Source: Phytophthora colocasiae
Lineage: Eukaryota > Oomycota > Peronosporomycetes > Peronosporales > Peronosporaceae
NCBI GenBank assembly: GCA_018806915.1
Contig: JAGKQI010000088.1
Span: 62,001 to 126,000 of the forward strand
Length of the DNA stretch: 64,000 nucleotides
Reading direction: 5' to 3'
Shown: positions 21,887 through 32,863 of the stretch, piece by piece
Layout of the letters: every line of letters begins with the position of its first letter
Position numbering within the stretch: position 1 is the stretch's first letter
Made by a program: the position numbers and the translations under genes
Notes under the pieces: generated by a model
The model's input: the letters and a program-made list of their open reading frames with translations, nothing else
The model's database searches: none
Told to the model about the DNA's origin: nothing

Positions 21887-24800
21887 CCCCTCTACTCCCA
21901 ACGTCGTATCTTACGCCATAGCAAAATCACTATGTCGTAAGTTACGACATACGGCAATTAACAATAGAAAATGGATCGGGCAATACTTTAATCAAGTCTA
22001 AATTGGAGCATAAGATGCTAGAGGTGATTTGGACCACCTTCAGAACCAGGACGATCTATCTTGATGATTTGAAAGCGGGAAAGAATCCAGGTGCCGACAG
22101 TCACACAAACCATTCATTAGCTCAATGGCGCACATCTGACAAGCCGCAGAACAAAGGAATCCGCTGTCGAGGTGGCACGTGACATTGATTTTGGACATTT
22201 CAGGCGTCAACTAAAGCCTGTGGGTTGGTCCTTAACCCCTCGACTCCCAGATTTGAGGGTCCTGGACGGCCTATCGCATGTCGTATCATACGACGTAGTG
22301 TTGGGTCTACATATTTGTATGGGGCAAAGACAGACTTAGTAGTCTGAGTATTAAGTATCAACAGGTCCATCCAGCAAAGTCGTAACTTATACGTCTTTCC
22401 ACTCATTCCCGTTTAATGAATGTCGTATCTTACTCTGATAGGGCACACAGCCAAGAAAAAAAGTCCGATCGTACGCCTGTCATTTGCAAACTTCCGGTAT
22501 AGAACGCACATCGACTCAAGGTACCAGTCATTACAAAGATACAACACAATGGACTCATCAAATTCTCACTCGTCTTTGTCTTGTTACTCAGCCTCATCAT
22601 CTGCTTCTGTCCCCGCGAAGCTGAAGCTCCCGGCGAGTCTTCTTTCGTTTTCCTGCTTCCTGACCTGGGCGCCGCAACACAACTCTCTTTCCTAAGTTTG
22701 CTGGGATGGTCTGGCCGGCATCAAAGTCGTCGTGCCAGATCTCGAAGCAAGTCTTCGCCACACCCTTGTATTCTCTCCTGATCTTATTGCATAGCCAACA
22801 CTTGGCATCATCTATCGAGCACCGCTCGCAAAAGAAGGTGGTCGCGTACGACTTCTTCTTGCGGTCTGTTCGAAGCCAAAGCACAAACCTGCAGGAGCGC
22901 TGGCGACGCTTCTGTGCGCTGGCTACCGTGACCCAGTCTTCACTCTGCTCGAGGACATGCGTCAGCCGCGGTGTACGTTTGCGCTTCGCGGTCGTAGCTG
23001 GTGGTGTAGCAACGACTCCGGTAAAATCTTCAGCCTTCAGCTGAAGGAGCTGGTTCTGCAAAATCCCATACCATTCGCGACGCTTCATGGACGGCGTACC
23101 AGCAATCTTCGCAGCCTCGGTGTGAGAGATGTAGGCGTTTACCAATACCAAGTCAATAAAGCCCAGAAATAGACTTTTATAATACTTCTTGAACTTCGTG
23201 GAAGTCTGAAGCGAGTAAGCTTGAAGGCGGAGTTGATCGTGCACATCAACTCCGCCCATCCAGCTTTGATAGTTGTTCACTGCAGCAGGACATGGTAGCA
23301 GTAATTGCACCGATCTGTTTGACCTTTCTCTCAATACTCGACGGAGTCATCACAGCTCCGGTGCACAGGTAGTGCACCGGCTTACGATCCCACCAGTGGA
23401 ACTCGATCATAGTTGGAATAGCAACAGAACGGGAAAATGTGAACGTGCCGCGAGGAATAGAAGCTGGGCGTGTAGAATTCTTGACCCGCAGTCTCTTGTC
23501 TAGGCCTAGCCGATTCACCATAATAGTCCCAACTACGTAAACGTTCATGTCCAGCAGCTCAATCGCCAGGAGGACGGAAGAATAGTAACGGTCAACCACA
23601 ACAGCATGCCACCGTTGACGATCACGTCCCCCCAGTACGAGCTTCAGGTTACGAACTACAGCCGCGGCGCCGGTCTTGTGGTCAAATGAAGTATCAGTGT
23701 TCTCCAGGTTCCGCTTGCCAGCATACATTTCAAAACTAGTACGATACGACATTAGCAGTCAGTCAGAATCGCACATGGAGTAAGTTACGACATTGACAAA
23801 CTTACCGATGACAGTACGCAGTCCTTGAATCACAAGTCATAAACATCTTAGAGCCATACCTGTGAGGTTTATCTGGCATAAACATTCTGGTAGTGTTCCT
23901 TTTAGACGTCGCAGGCAAAACTCCTTCATCAAACGAGAAGACGGCTGGCAATGTCCACCCCTCTAAGAAACGTTGCTGGACCCTGGTGATCACTGGGCGA
24001 AGCTTCCACATCTTGTCTCGGTTTCGTACACCTTGGTTGTCGACAAAGTGAAGGTCGCGGAGGATGTCTTGGCAGCGGTTGCGGCTCATGAAGCGTCCGA
24101 AATTGCCGGCGGGAATTGCTCCGTCTTCTACCATCGACCAGTGAGACGCAAAGTTTTTCTGGGGGCACAACATCCGCGCGACGAGCAAGCCGACAACATG
24201 CAGGATCTCGTGCGGCTGGTACGCAGCCTTGGACTTCAAGCGACGACGGATGTTCTTCAAAGTGTCCATTCGGCGGTCGGATTTCTTCGCTTGGCGTGCT
24301 TGGATAGCTTTTGCACGTCGATCAACTTGTTGAAGACCGTACAAGTTAGTCTCATGGTTGATTTTGACCCATAAACTCTTTGGCATAAAGTAAAAGAACG
24401 TCAAAATGGGCGAATGGCAGAGTTTCCGAAGCTCGCTAACGGGTTGAGCTTCGTCAGTACCAAGTCCAGGAAATGCTTCCGTATCCGACTCGTACACAGA
24501 TGACACTTCCGTCCACTCCATTGCTCGCAACGCGTCTTCACGTAATCGGACAGCACTCCTGTCAGATGTTCCAGCGCCCAACTGAAGCGAGGCAATGAAC
24601 GCCTCATCCATTTGCACTGCATCACTGTCGGAGATAACGTCTTCATCGCCTTCATTCTCAGCACGGCTTGGATCCTCCAGGTCTTCCTCGTATGCCACGC
24701 CGTCACTCTCATCAGAGCCGAAGCTCTCGTACAAGCTCGCGTTTTCTGTATCTGGCACGAAGTTGACGTCCTTCTCCTCCTTCCGCAAGTATGGAGTACG

Positions 24801-26039
24801 GCTTATGGCTTCCTCTTCGTCACTCTCAACTCCAGACGCACCCGACAATAGCTGCAGACCTGCCGCGGCTTCTTCCATCTGTGATTCATCCAACAAGAGT
24901 CCATCCGGTGGTATGTCAAACGCGCGCGCCACTGCTGTCTGCGAGAGCTCGGCCTCTGACTCACTTGACGCGCCAAATAAATTCTGGATGGTGCGCTGAG
25001 ATATCTGGACCGTAGTGTCGATCTGAGAAGCCCTTACATCTTCGCCGTCACCGTTTCCGTCATTCACGTTGCTGCTACCGTCAAGTATGTCGATGCAGGT
25101 CTCCTCAGCTGTGTCAGCTTCCTCCAGTAATCCAGATTCTAGTACATGCTTCACTACGGCGTCCTTCTCCGACGAAGACGTCGACTCCATTTGACTGGCG
25201 TAAATCCACTCGGTCTGCAGGCCACTAGGCTTCTTAGCCGTCCAGCCAACTGCTCGAAGTTGGCGCCAGAGGTAGCCAAGTTGGTATCTCGCGCTGCTGC
25301 TGCTGCGGCAGCGGTGGCGGCCGCTTTTCCTCGGCGACTGGACCGGATTCGCGCCATCCGGTAAAATCTGGAATGAGCGGTTGGCAATGCACTGGAGCTG
25401 ATATTCAGATCCAAAAGCTGATCCCCGTGCCTAGGTTTCCCGCGCTCCCCCGTTTCTGGATTTTCTTCAAATACCTCTTTGAACTTATTTCCAGGTAAAT
25501 GACTTGATTAAAGTATTGAAAAACTCTTTTTGAGCCAAACTCTAATGATCTCATTCGTATGTCGTATGATACGACATAACATTTAATATGGCGTATCTTA
25601 CGACGTTGGGAGTCGAGGGGTTAACTCGGGAATGGAGCCTGATGGGGGGTTTTGAAGGCCAGGGTGCAGTACAGTATTGTGTAGTGGAATACATACTGTA
25701 TACGCCCAAAGCAATAATAGGCCTGCGTGTCAATTGATGAGTGTTAGGAAGTGTCGAGTTGTAACACACACTTCCTTGAATTGGTGTACCTTTTGTTGCC
25801 ATGACTGCAGTTATGTTCTTGTCTGATCTGAAGTAGTGGCGGTAAGTTACGACATTGAGGACTCAATGTGATCGACAAAGGTGTATATTAGACGACATTG
25901 AAAATAAAACCTTTTGAAAATTAATACACCGATCTTCATGTCGTGGCTATGCATCATACAAACTCGAAGTAATGTGCGTATGGTGTACTTATGACGTTCA
26001 TTAGCGTGTTATGGTGTATATTTCTTGGGAACCAAGGGA
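21887..26039 (-). mobile_element. piggyBac-type insertion B inside the ABC gene
   Basis: Flanked by TTAA at 21883-21886 and 26040-26043. Internal TTAA-bordered ends at 22232-22235 and 25621-25624, as in copy A. Nearly identical to insertion A, with a 12-base insertion near 21963 and scattered single-base differences. Shares the insertion base with A, so it was duplicated with the cassette rather than inserted independently. Confidence 0.9.
22584..25357 (-). pseudogene. piggyBac (PGBD-like) transposase, copy B
   Basis: ATG 25357, exon 1 to 23806, intron 23805-23736, exon 2 23735 to 22584. Exon 1 is open from about 25190 to the donor site, including the spot where copy A is frameshifted, but is broken near 25150-25200 and 25280 by single-base indels. 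Exon 2 has an extra base near 23297, another change near 22880, and an extra base near 22607 that alters the C-terminus. Catalytic aspartates FDEGVLP, VVVDRYYSS and GGVDVHDQ are all present. Confidence 0.88.
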
Positions 26040-27005
26040 TTAACCTGACGCGATTCGGTGTCTCCTTCGTCTTGGGACTGCTAGGCGGCATCACCTACCT
26101 CGACACTGACTACAACACGAACGCGGGTATCAACTTCGGAATGGGGATGGTGTTCTCTGTGATGGATTCGCCGGATTCACATGCTTCACCGGTATGGTGT
26201 CCGTCGCAGCCGCAGAACGAGCTGCTTTCTATCGCGAACGAGCATCTCAAACGTCAATGCATTCTGGTACTTCTGTGCTTCCAGTGTCATCGAGATCCCG
26301 TACGCTATGGCAGCTGTCATGCTGTGTATGGTAGTATTCTACCCCGTCGTTGGCTTTACTGGAGCTGGTGCTTTCTTCACTTTCTATCTCATCCTGGTAC
26401 TGTGCGTGCTGTTTCAGTCGTATTTGGCTGAGTTGATGGTTTTCTTGTCTCCGAACATGGAAGTGGCTGAGATTCTGGGAATGGTGGTAAACCTCATCAC
26501 GTTCTTGTTCTCGGGCTTTAGTCCTCCGGCTGAATCGATTCCTCAGGGCGTGAAATGGGTTTACCATCTCAATCCACTGACGTACACACTGTCTGCTCTC
26601 GCGACGGTTGTGTTTGGCGATTGCTCGGGCGATGGGGATATCGGATGCAGCCAAGTTATTGGAGCACCACCTTTGCTTCCGGATGACATCACCGTGAAGG
26701 AATTCTTGGAGATCAACTTCGGAATGTACCACGACGACATCTGGAGGAACTGCGGGATCATGGTAGCTTTTGTGCTTTTCGTCCGCATTTTGACCATCCT
26801 GGCGATGAGGTTTGTCAACTTTCAGAACAAGTAAGATGTCCATAACGTCTCAAATAAAACTAGTAAAGTGTTGAAAAGATTCCTATGGACCGTTAGTAAA
26901 TGATAAGGACTGGCTATAGAGTTTTGACATGACCACACAGCTAGCTATACGTGGGATAAATGCAGAAGTCGCTTATGAACCGAACAGGCCTCGCTTTCTT
27001 CACTT

Positions 27006-29552
27006 TTAAGCGAAATGCAGCGTGTTCGACGCTCTTACCCTTGCGACATCCTTCAGCAGCACGGACGAGAGATAGTTGCGCTCGTCGTACTCGCTGCGAT
27101 CCTTCAGGTCGTTTTCAACTTGTGCCTGACCGTCCCACCACGCAGTGTTGGCGATCTCACGCAGCTTCCCCACTAACCCCTTGGTCAAAAACGGCCAGCG
27201 CTGGTGCACTTCATTTTTTCCTTCATCAGAGTTCGGCGCCAATACCCCACGGACGCATAGCGAGCCGTCAAACCCTTGCTTGACCTTGTTACGGCTCATC
27301 AACTTCTCCGTCACAATCGATTGGGCAGGCGCTGTCGTCTCGTTCGACACTTCGAACAAACTCAAGTATAATCGAATCACCTCACATGGTTGCTGGTCGT
27401 ATGAAGGCTGTTGGGTTTGCCTGTCTTCTCAAAAACGTACGACGATGATAACTCTCGAAGCGCTGAATCAGGGAACTTGTCGTACCCACCCACCTGGCTG
27501 TTAACCCGAACCAAAATGAACGAAACACTTCCCTCCGGACGAACGTCACAGTCTTTCGGGTGGAAAATCGGGATGATCAGATCCACTCCGAGTTGTCCAC
27601 GAGGCAAGACACCAGCGGCTCGACGGTCTAGCAGCTTCCACAGAACTCCTGTCGTCGGCTCTGTTTTCAGATCCACGAAATGGCTGAAACAAACTTTCCA
27701 ACCGTCCCAGCTCTCCACCCACTTCCTGTACGCGTCCATCTTTTCCTCGTTAATGACCTCGGAGTCGCCCTCACGAATCTGCGGGTTGTCGCCCACGAGT
27801 TTCTCCACAAACCTCGTGACGTCGCAAAATCGCCCTGAGAAGGTAAACTCCCATGTTTTGGACGAGGCCTTTGCCACCGCGTCCATTGCCAACAAGAGGA
27901 AGATTCGCGACACGGGTTCGCCAATGTTGCTAGTGTCAATCTCCCCATTGAGCAGCATCGTCCGGAACTGAGGGAGGATGTATCGTTCCAACGCGGATGG
28001 CCTCTTGAGATTGAGATCCTCCAACTCATACCACATGTACGACGCGCCAAACGTCAGGATCGGCTCGGACACGTAGCCGCTGATGTAAGCATCGTTCTTG
28101 TATGTCACGTAGTGCAGGACACTCATCAAGTTAGCAACCAAGAGCGGCGCCTTCCGGTTGAACGAGTTTGGACGTAGGCCAAGACGGCAGAACAGTGAGG
28201 CCACGCCGTGGAGAGTCAACTCCGTGTAGCTAGATGGAAAGTCCGGTGGGAGGCCGATCAGCAATTTCCTTGCAGCAAACCAGACCATATCTGTCATTCT
28301 GCTGAACAAATAGTGTTCTGACTTATCCATACTACGCCACAAGGGCCGCCCCATTGACACCAGAGCTGTCCACACGTCGTCCTCATCGGTAGTCAACACT
28401 CTGCTCTTGCTCGTCTTTTGATCATCCCCCAATTTCTTCACCATGATGTCCATCGTCTCTGTCAAGACGAACGATGGGAACAGCACCGTTTTAGGATTAT
28501 AATCCATTAGAGAAGGCAAATTCTCGGTATCTGCCACCGCGGACTCATGCACAAGAGGGTTCGTATCCACTAAAACTCCGAAAATGAGTCCGTTTGCTTT
28601 TCGTACTGTAGAACTCCTATTCACCGTTATCAAAGCTTGTCGTAGATACTGCAACGCGGTTTTACCCCTGTTACCTTTGATCTTCAGCAGAGACCGAGCC
28701 TCGTCAACAGCTACAACCAGCACCGGAGTAACGGAGAGTTTCTTGCGTTTCTCCACTGGCTGGTTAGAAGTACTTGAGCAAAGCTGGACTTTATCCAGTT
28801 CGCGCACCATATCAGCATCAATGTTGTAATTCTCCTCCACTTCAAACAACTTCAGCCACTTTTCTCTAACGTCGAAATTCTCCATAGAGTACGTAAACGC
28901 TTTTTCCAGTGAAGTAACGATCTTGTCCACGCTACAATAATAATACTCTGAAAGAAGCCATTTACGCAGTTGAGGTGTCGCGCATGGGTACCCACTCGAT
29001 CCTTCGATGGTGCGTGCGCAGATGTACAACACTTTCACGTCAAACCGTGTGCCATTGTGGTTCAATAGGGCCATCTTTCTCCGCCAGACGCTTCACGATT
29101 CGGCTCTTGCCGAAGCCGGAACTCTGAGTGATGGTCACGTATGGCGCCGTGTACTTGTCGCGGAGTGTATCATTGATATAAGCGTGGCAGCAGGCAACAA
29201 GGTGCTTCTGGAAGCTGACGTCAGCATCGCCTTCATAAGGTATATCGAACGCTGCGGGTACAATTCCGCGGGGCTTGGAACTGGCCACGCGGACTGGCGG
29301 TTCGCTGTGGATGACGCGTAGTTCGGTGATGGCGGCATCTGTAGCTGCTTTGACATCGGATCTCGAGAGACGATTTTCTATAGCTTCATCAAAATAGGCG
29401 CTGCGCACCGCTTGACGAATGCTTTCCTCCACCTTGTCATCGACCTGCTCGCCCTGACGTTGAAGTTGCAGCTCACGCTCATGAACTCCCTTATCTTTTA
29501 AGGCATTGAAGGCAGCAGCCGACAGCCTCTGGATGTGAGCAGGAGCTTCCAT
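27006..29552 (-). pseudogene. Crinkler-type NTPase/nuclease paralogue, CRN(-) copy B (best preserved)
   Basis: ATG 29552, stop 27008-27006, about 849 codons in total. The frame is open for 565 codons (29074-27377) and again for the last 124 codons; only an extra T near 29060 and two extra bases near 27383 break it. Seen: N-terminal helical region rich in E/Q/R, P-loop ITQSSGFGKSR, Walker B VLVVAVDEARSLL, then a long region with LHYVTYKND and VSEPILTFGAS motifs shared with CRN(+), then LLDRRAAGVLPRGQ and DLIIPIF. The lysine of the (D/E/Q)xK motif is replaced (ILVRVNSQ). No LFLAK-type header or signal peptide is visible. Probably the clearest template for this paralogue. Confidence 0.75.
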
Positions 29553-29803
29553 GTCGTTATGATCGTTGGTACTGTTGTTGTTTTGGCTTCATCCCATCAG
29601 CCAATCAGTTTTGACCTAGCGTCATCTTTCGTCTCGATGAAAGAAAGGCCCAGTCATCGTTCTGAGAGCGGAGAGATGGCAACTCGCCATTGACAAGAAG
29701 GCTAGAGTGAAGGTCGACGTTGTTATGTGCAGGTTGTACTCACTTTCTCTCCTCACTTTTCACCTTTCATCGCTGCGCATCAAGCTCCAAACCATCCGTC
29801 GAC
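29553..29803. promoter_or_regulatory. Shared spacer between divergent CRN(-) and CRN(+), copy 2
   Basis: 251 bp, almost the same as 14564-14814. Contains TCACTTTCTCTCC and TCACTTTTCACC upstream of the CRN(+) ATG at 29804. Conservation between copies reflects recent duplication and is not evidence of selection. Confidence 0.5.
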
Positions 29804-32553
29804 ATGGATGAAATTGAGATGGGATACGAGGAGAAGGTTCCTGCTACGCTTGGACAGCGGCTGTCGGCTGCTGCCTTCAATGTCTTAAAAGATAAGGGAG
29901 TTCATGAGCGTGAGCTGCAACTTCAACTTCAGGGCGAGCAGGTCGATGACAAGGTGGAGGAAAGCATTCGTCAAGCGGTGCGCAGTGCCTATTTTGATGA
30001 AGCTATAGAAAATCGTCTCTCGAGATCCGATGTCAAAGCAGCTACAGATGCCGCCATCACCGAACAGAGCGAACCGCCCCTCAAGGCGGCCAAAGCCAAT
30101 CCGGAGGCCGTCAAGTTGGCAACCGCAGCGTTCAAAAATGACTACAAAGGTGGTGCAGACATCAGCTTCCAGAATTACCTCGCAGCCTGTTGCCACGCTT
30201 ATTCCAATAACAAAAGCTTGTACACGGCGCCGTACGCAACCATCACTCAGAGCTCTGGCTTTGGCAAGAGTCGAATCCTAAGACGCCTTGCCGAGACACC
30301 TACTATTGAGCACGGTGGCGTCAAGTACGACGTCAAGGTGTTGTATATCTGCGCACGCGACATCGAACAGTCGAGTGGGTACCCCCGCGCCACACCGGTT
30401 CTGCGCGAATGGCTTTTTCCTGAAAAAAATTGCAGTCAGACACAGATTGCCACTGCTTTAAAGAAAGCATACACGTACTCGATCAGGAACCCGAATGCAA
30501 GGGAAAAATGGAAGGGGCTCTTTGAACTGGAGGAGAACAGCACTATTGATGCTGACGTGAAGGTTGAATTGGATAATGTCAACCTTCCGAATATGCTTGG
30601 TCAGCAAGATACGCCCGGTCAACAAGATAGTTTCGGTCAACCAGATAAGCCCGGTCAACCAGATACGAAACAGGAATCAACAAAGAAACGCAAAATGAAT
30701 GCTACTCCGCCCAGTCAACCACCAACGAAACTCTTGAAAACCGCAACTACGCATAGTATTCCAAGTGATGTCCCGGTGCTTGTTGTGGCTATTGACGAGG
30801 CGCGGACTCTACTTAAGATCAAGGGTGACAAAGACGCCAACGCGTTCACACTTTTCGGCGAGCTTTGAGAGAGGTGAACACAATTATGCTGAAAAACGTC
30901 AAGGGGTCACAAAATTTTGCTGTTCTAGTGGACACTAACTCCCGAGTGCATGAGTTCGTGCCAGCACTGTCATCGGATCCATCGTCACGAGTTGTACGGT
31001 GGAAGTACGTCGCTGTTCCTACCTTCGTCTTGACAGAGACTATGGACGTCCTTGGTGAATAACAGGCCCACAGCTAAGGAAAGTGTTGAGAGCTGGCGCA
31101 GGAGGTGATGAAAGGTCGTGTGGACGGATCTAGTATCGATGGGCCGGCCTTTGTGGAACAGTATGGATGATGACACCGTCGGAAATCTGGGATTCGATGT
31201 CACTGAACCCCAGATTTCTAATAGAAGGAGCTTGAGCTGACCAGATTCGCTGCAAGCAAGCTGCTTATTGGCCTTCCAATGGACGATATCGAGCTACACA
31301 GACACGACACTGCACGGCGTGGCGTCACTGTTCTGCCGCGTTGGGTTACGTCCATATGCGACCAACCCAGTCGCCGCGCACTTGGTCGCCGACTTCATGA
31401 GTGTTCTACACTATGTGACGTACAAGAACGACGGCCAGATCAGCGGCTACGTGTCCGAGCCGATCCTGACGTTTGGCGCATCACGCGTATGGTATCAATT
31501 GGAGAAGAATACGAAGCCGTCAGCGTTGGAGTCCCACATTCTCCCCCAGTTCGAGACCATGATGCTCAACGGTATGATCGACACTGGCAACATTGGTGAA
31601 CTCGTGGCACGCATCTTTCTCTTGCTGGCAATGGACGCAGTGGCGATTGGTGGAGCTGTCAAGCAGAGTTCGTCTTCTCGGGTGAGTTTTGCGACGTCAC
31701 TGCGTTTGTGCAAAAGCTCTTGGGCGACAATCCGAAGCTTAAGGAGGATAAATCCAACGTCGTTGCCAAAAATACGATCGAATTGTGCAATATCTGGAAA
31801 GAGGGCTGGGAAGGTTGGAAAATCGGCTTTAGTCATTTCGTGGAGCTGAGTACGGAACCGACGGAGACCATTTTGTGGAAGCTTCTAGACCGTCGCGCTG
31901 CGGGTACTTTGCCTCGCGGACAAACAGGAGCGGATCTGATTATTCCAATTTTTCTCCCAGGAGAGTCTTCTGAGGACTGCGAGTTTCCAGATGGAAGACT
32001 CTCATTCATCTTGATTCAAGTCAAGAATCGAGTGGGGAAGGACGACAAGTTTCCGAAATCGGCACTGGGTAACCTAGAACCTTCGAAGGTTCTCCACAAG
32101 TCAAACCTACTTTCTCAAAAACCGACGCAGAAAATGATTCGGTTGTATCTGAGTCTGCGGGAAGTGCCGAACGAGACGGCAACGCCTGCCCAATCTATTG
32201 TAATGCCCGCCGGAGTGACACTTAGGAGCCAGGATGGTGTAGACCCAACATTTGACGGGGCACTGTGCGTCCGCGGAATGTTTGCGCCGAGCACCGATGA
32301 AGAAGACTATGAACGGACCCAGCGATGGCCATTTTTGTCAAAGGGGTTGATTCAAATTCTGCGCAAGCTCGTCAATGCTGCGTGGTGGGATGGCCAGATA
32401 CAAGTCCAAAACGACCTGAAGCAGCGCTCCGACGAAGATTTCCAGAATCGCCTTTCATCCGTGCTACCGCAAGAAGTTGCGGTGGGAAGGGCAAATCACA
32501 CGCTGAACTACTTAGCCGACGAAGATGACGATGAACTTCGAGCTTTTGAATGA
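29804..32553 (+). pseudogene. Crinkler-type NTPase/nuclease, CRN(+) copy C (no insertion, fullest copy)
   Basis: ATG 29804, stop 32551-32553, about 916 codons. Open for the first 350 codons: helical N-terminus (MDEIEMGYEEK...), P-loop ITQSSGFGKSR near residue 150, four 18-bp repeats encoding GQ(Q/P)D units near residue 265-290, Walker B VLVVAIDEAR near residue 328. After a deleted base at about 30856 several indels follow to 31670. The last 281 codons are open again, with RRAAGTLPRGQTGADLIIP and FILIQVKNR, then a charged C-terminus ending ELRAFE. NTPase plus PD-(D/E)XK-like architecture known from Crinkler effectors; header domain for secretion not seen. Upstream frame extends 28 codons without a better ATG context. 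Confidence 0.75.
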
Positions 32554-32863
32554 CCAGTGACCAGTGCATTTTGAAGTACATGTCGTATAGTTCTTGCACG
32601 TTGAATAATCTGAATGGAAAAAATCTTTGTTAAACACTTTTAATTGTCAGGGGGGGGGCTAATGGCATCACGATGGGAGGCCTGAACTACGCTTGACACC
32701 ACCAGTTGAGGCTCAACATCCTCCTCGAAGGTCGCTGCAACGCTCGGTCTCCGTGTCACAGGGACGCCATACGCTGGTGTTGTTGGTACATATCATGGGG
32801 TGGCTTCTACCCTGAAGCATTTATCATTTCTCCACTCGAAGTCTCTCAACCAAACCTCCCGTC
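32554..32863 (+). other. Spacer between CRN(+) and ABC transporter, copy C
   Basis: 310 bp, same as copy A including the G9 run near 32650 and the Inr-like site before the ABC start. Nothing else recognised. Confidence 0.7.

Larger units (their letters stand above)
19015..26834 (+). pseudogene. PDR/ABCG ABC transporter, copy B, split by piggyBac insertion
   Basis: ATG 19015, coding to 21882, then from 26044 to TAA 26832-26834. Same domains and same shared lesions as copy A (missing NBD1 Walker A, NBD2 deletions, TAG in the NBD2 H-loop region). Private changes include a missing G near 19400 (cttgactgg for cttggactgg), several indels in TMD1 between 19960 and 20400, and a deletion of about 60 bases near 21770. 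The last exon-like block (26180-26834) is open and encodes the final membrane domain, ending FVNFQNK. Confidence 0.85.
15195..30168. repeat. Cassette unit B of the CRN-ABC-CRN tandem array
   Basis: Second full unit, 14974 bp against 15194 bp for unit A; the difference is mostly the shorter TRIM element. It carries the same TRIM and piggyBac insertions at the same bases, so A and B descend from one unit that already held both. Confidence 0.9.
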
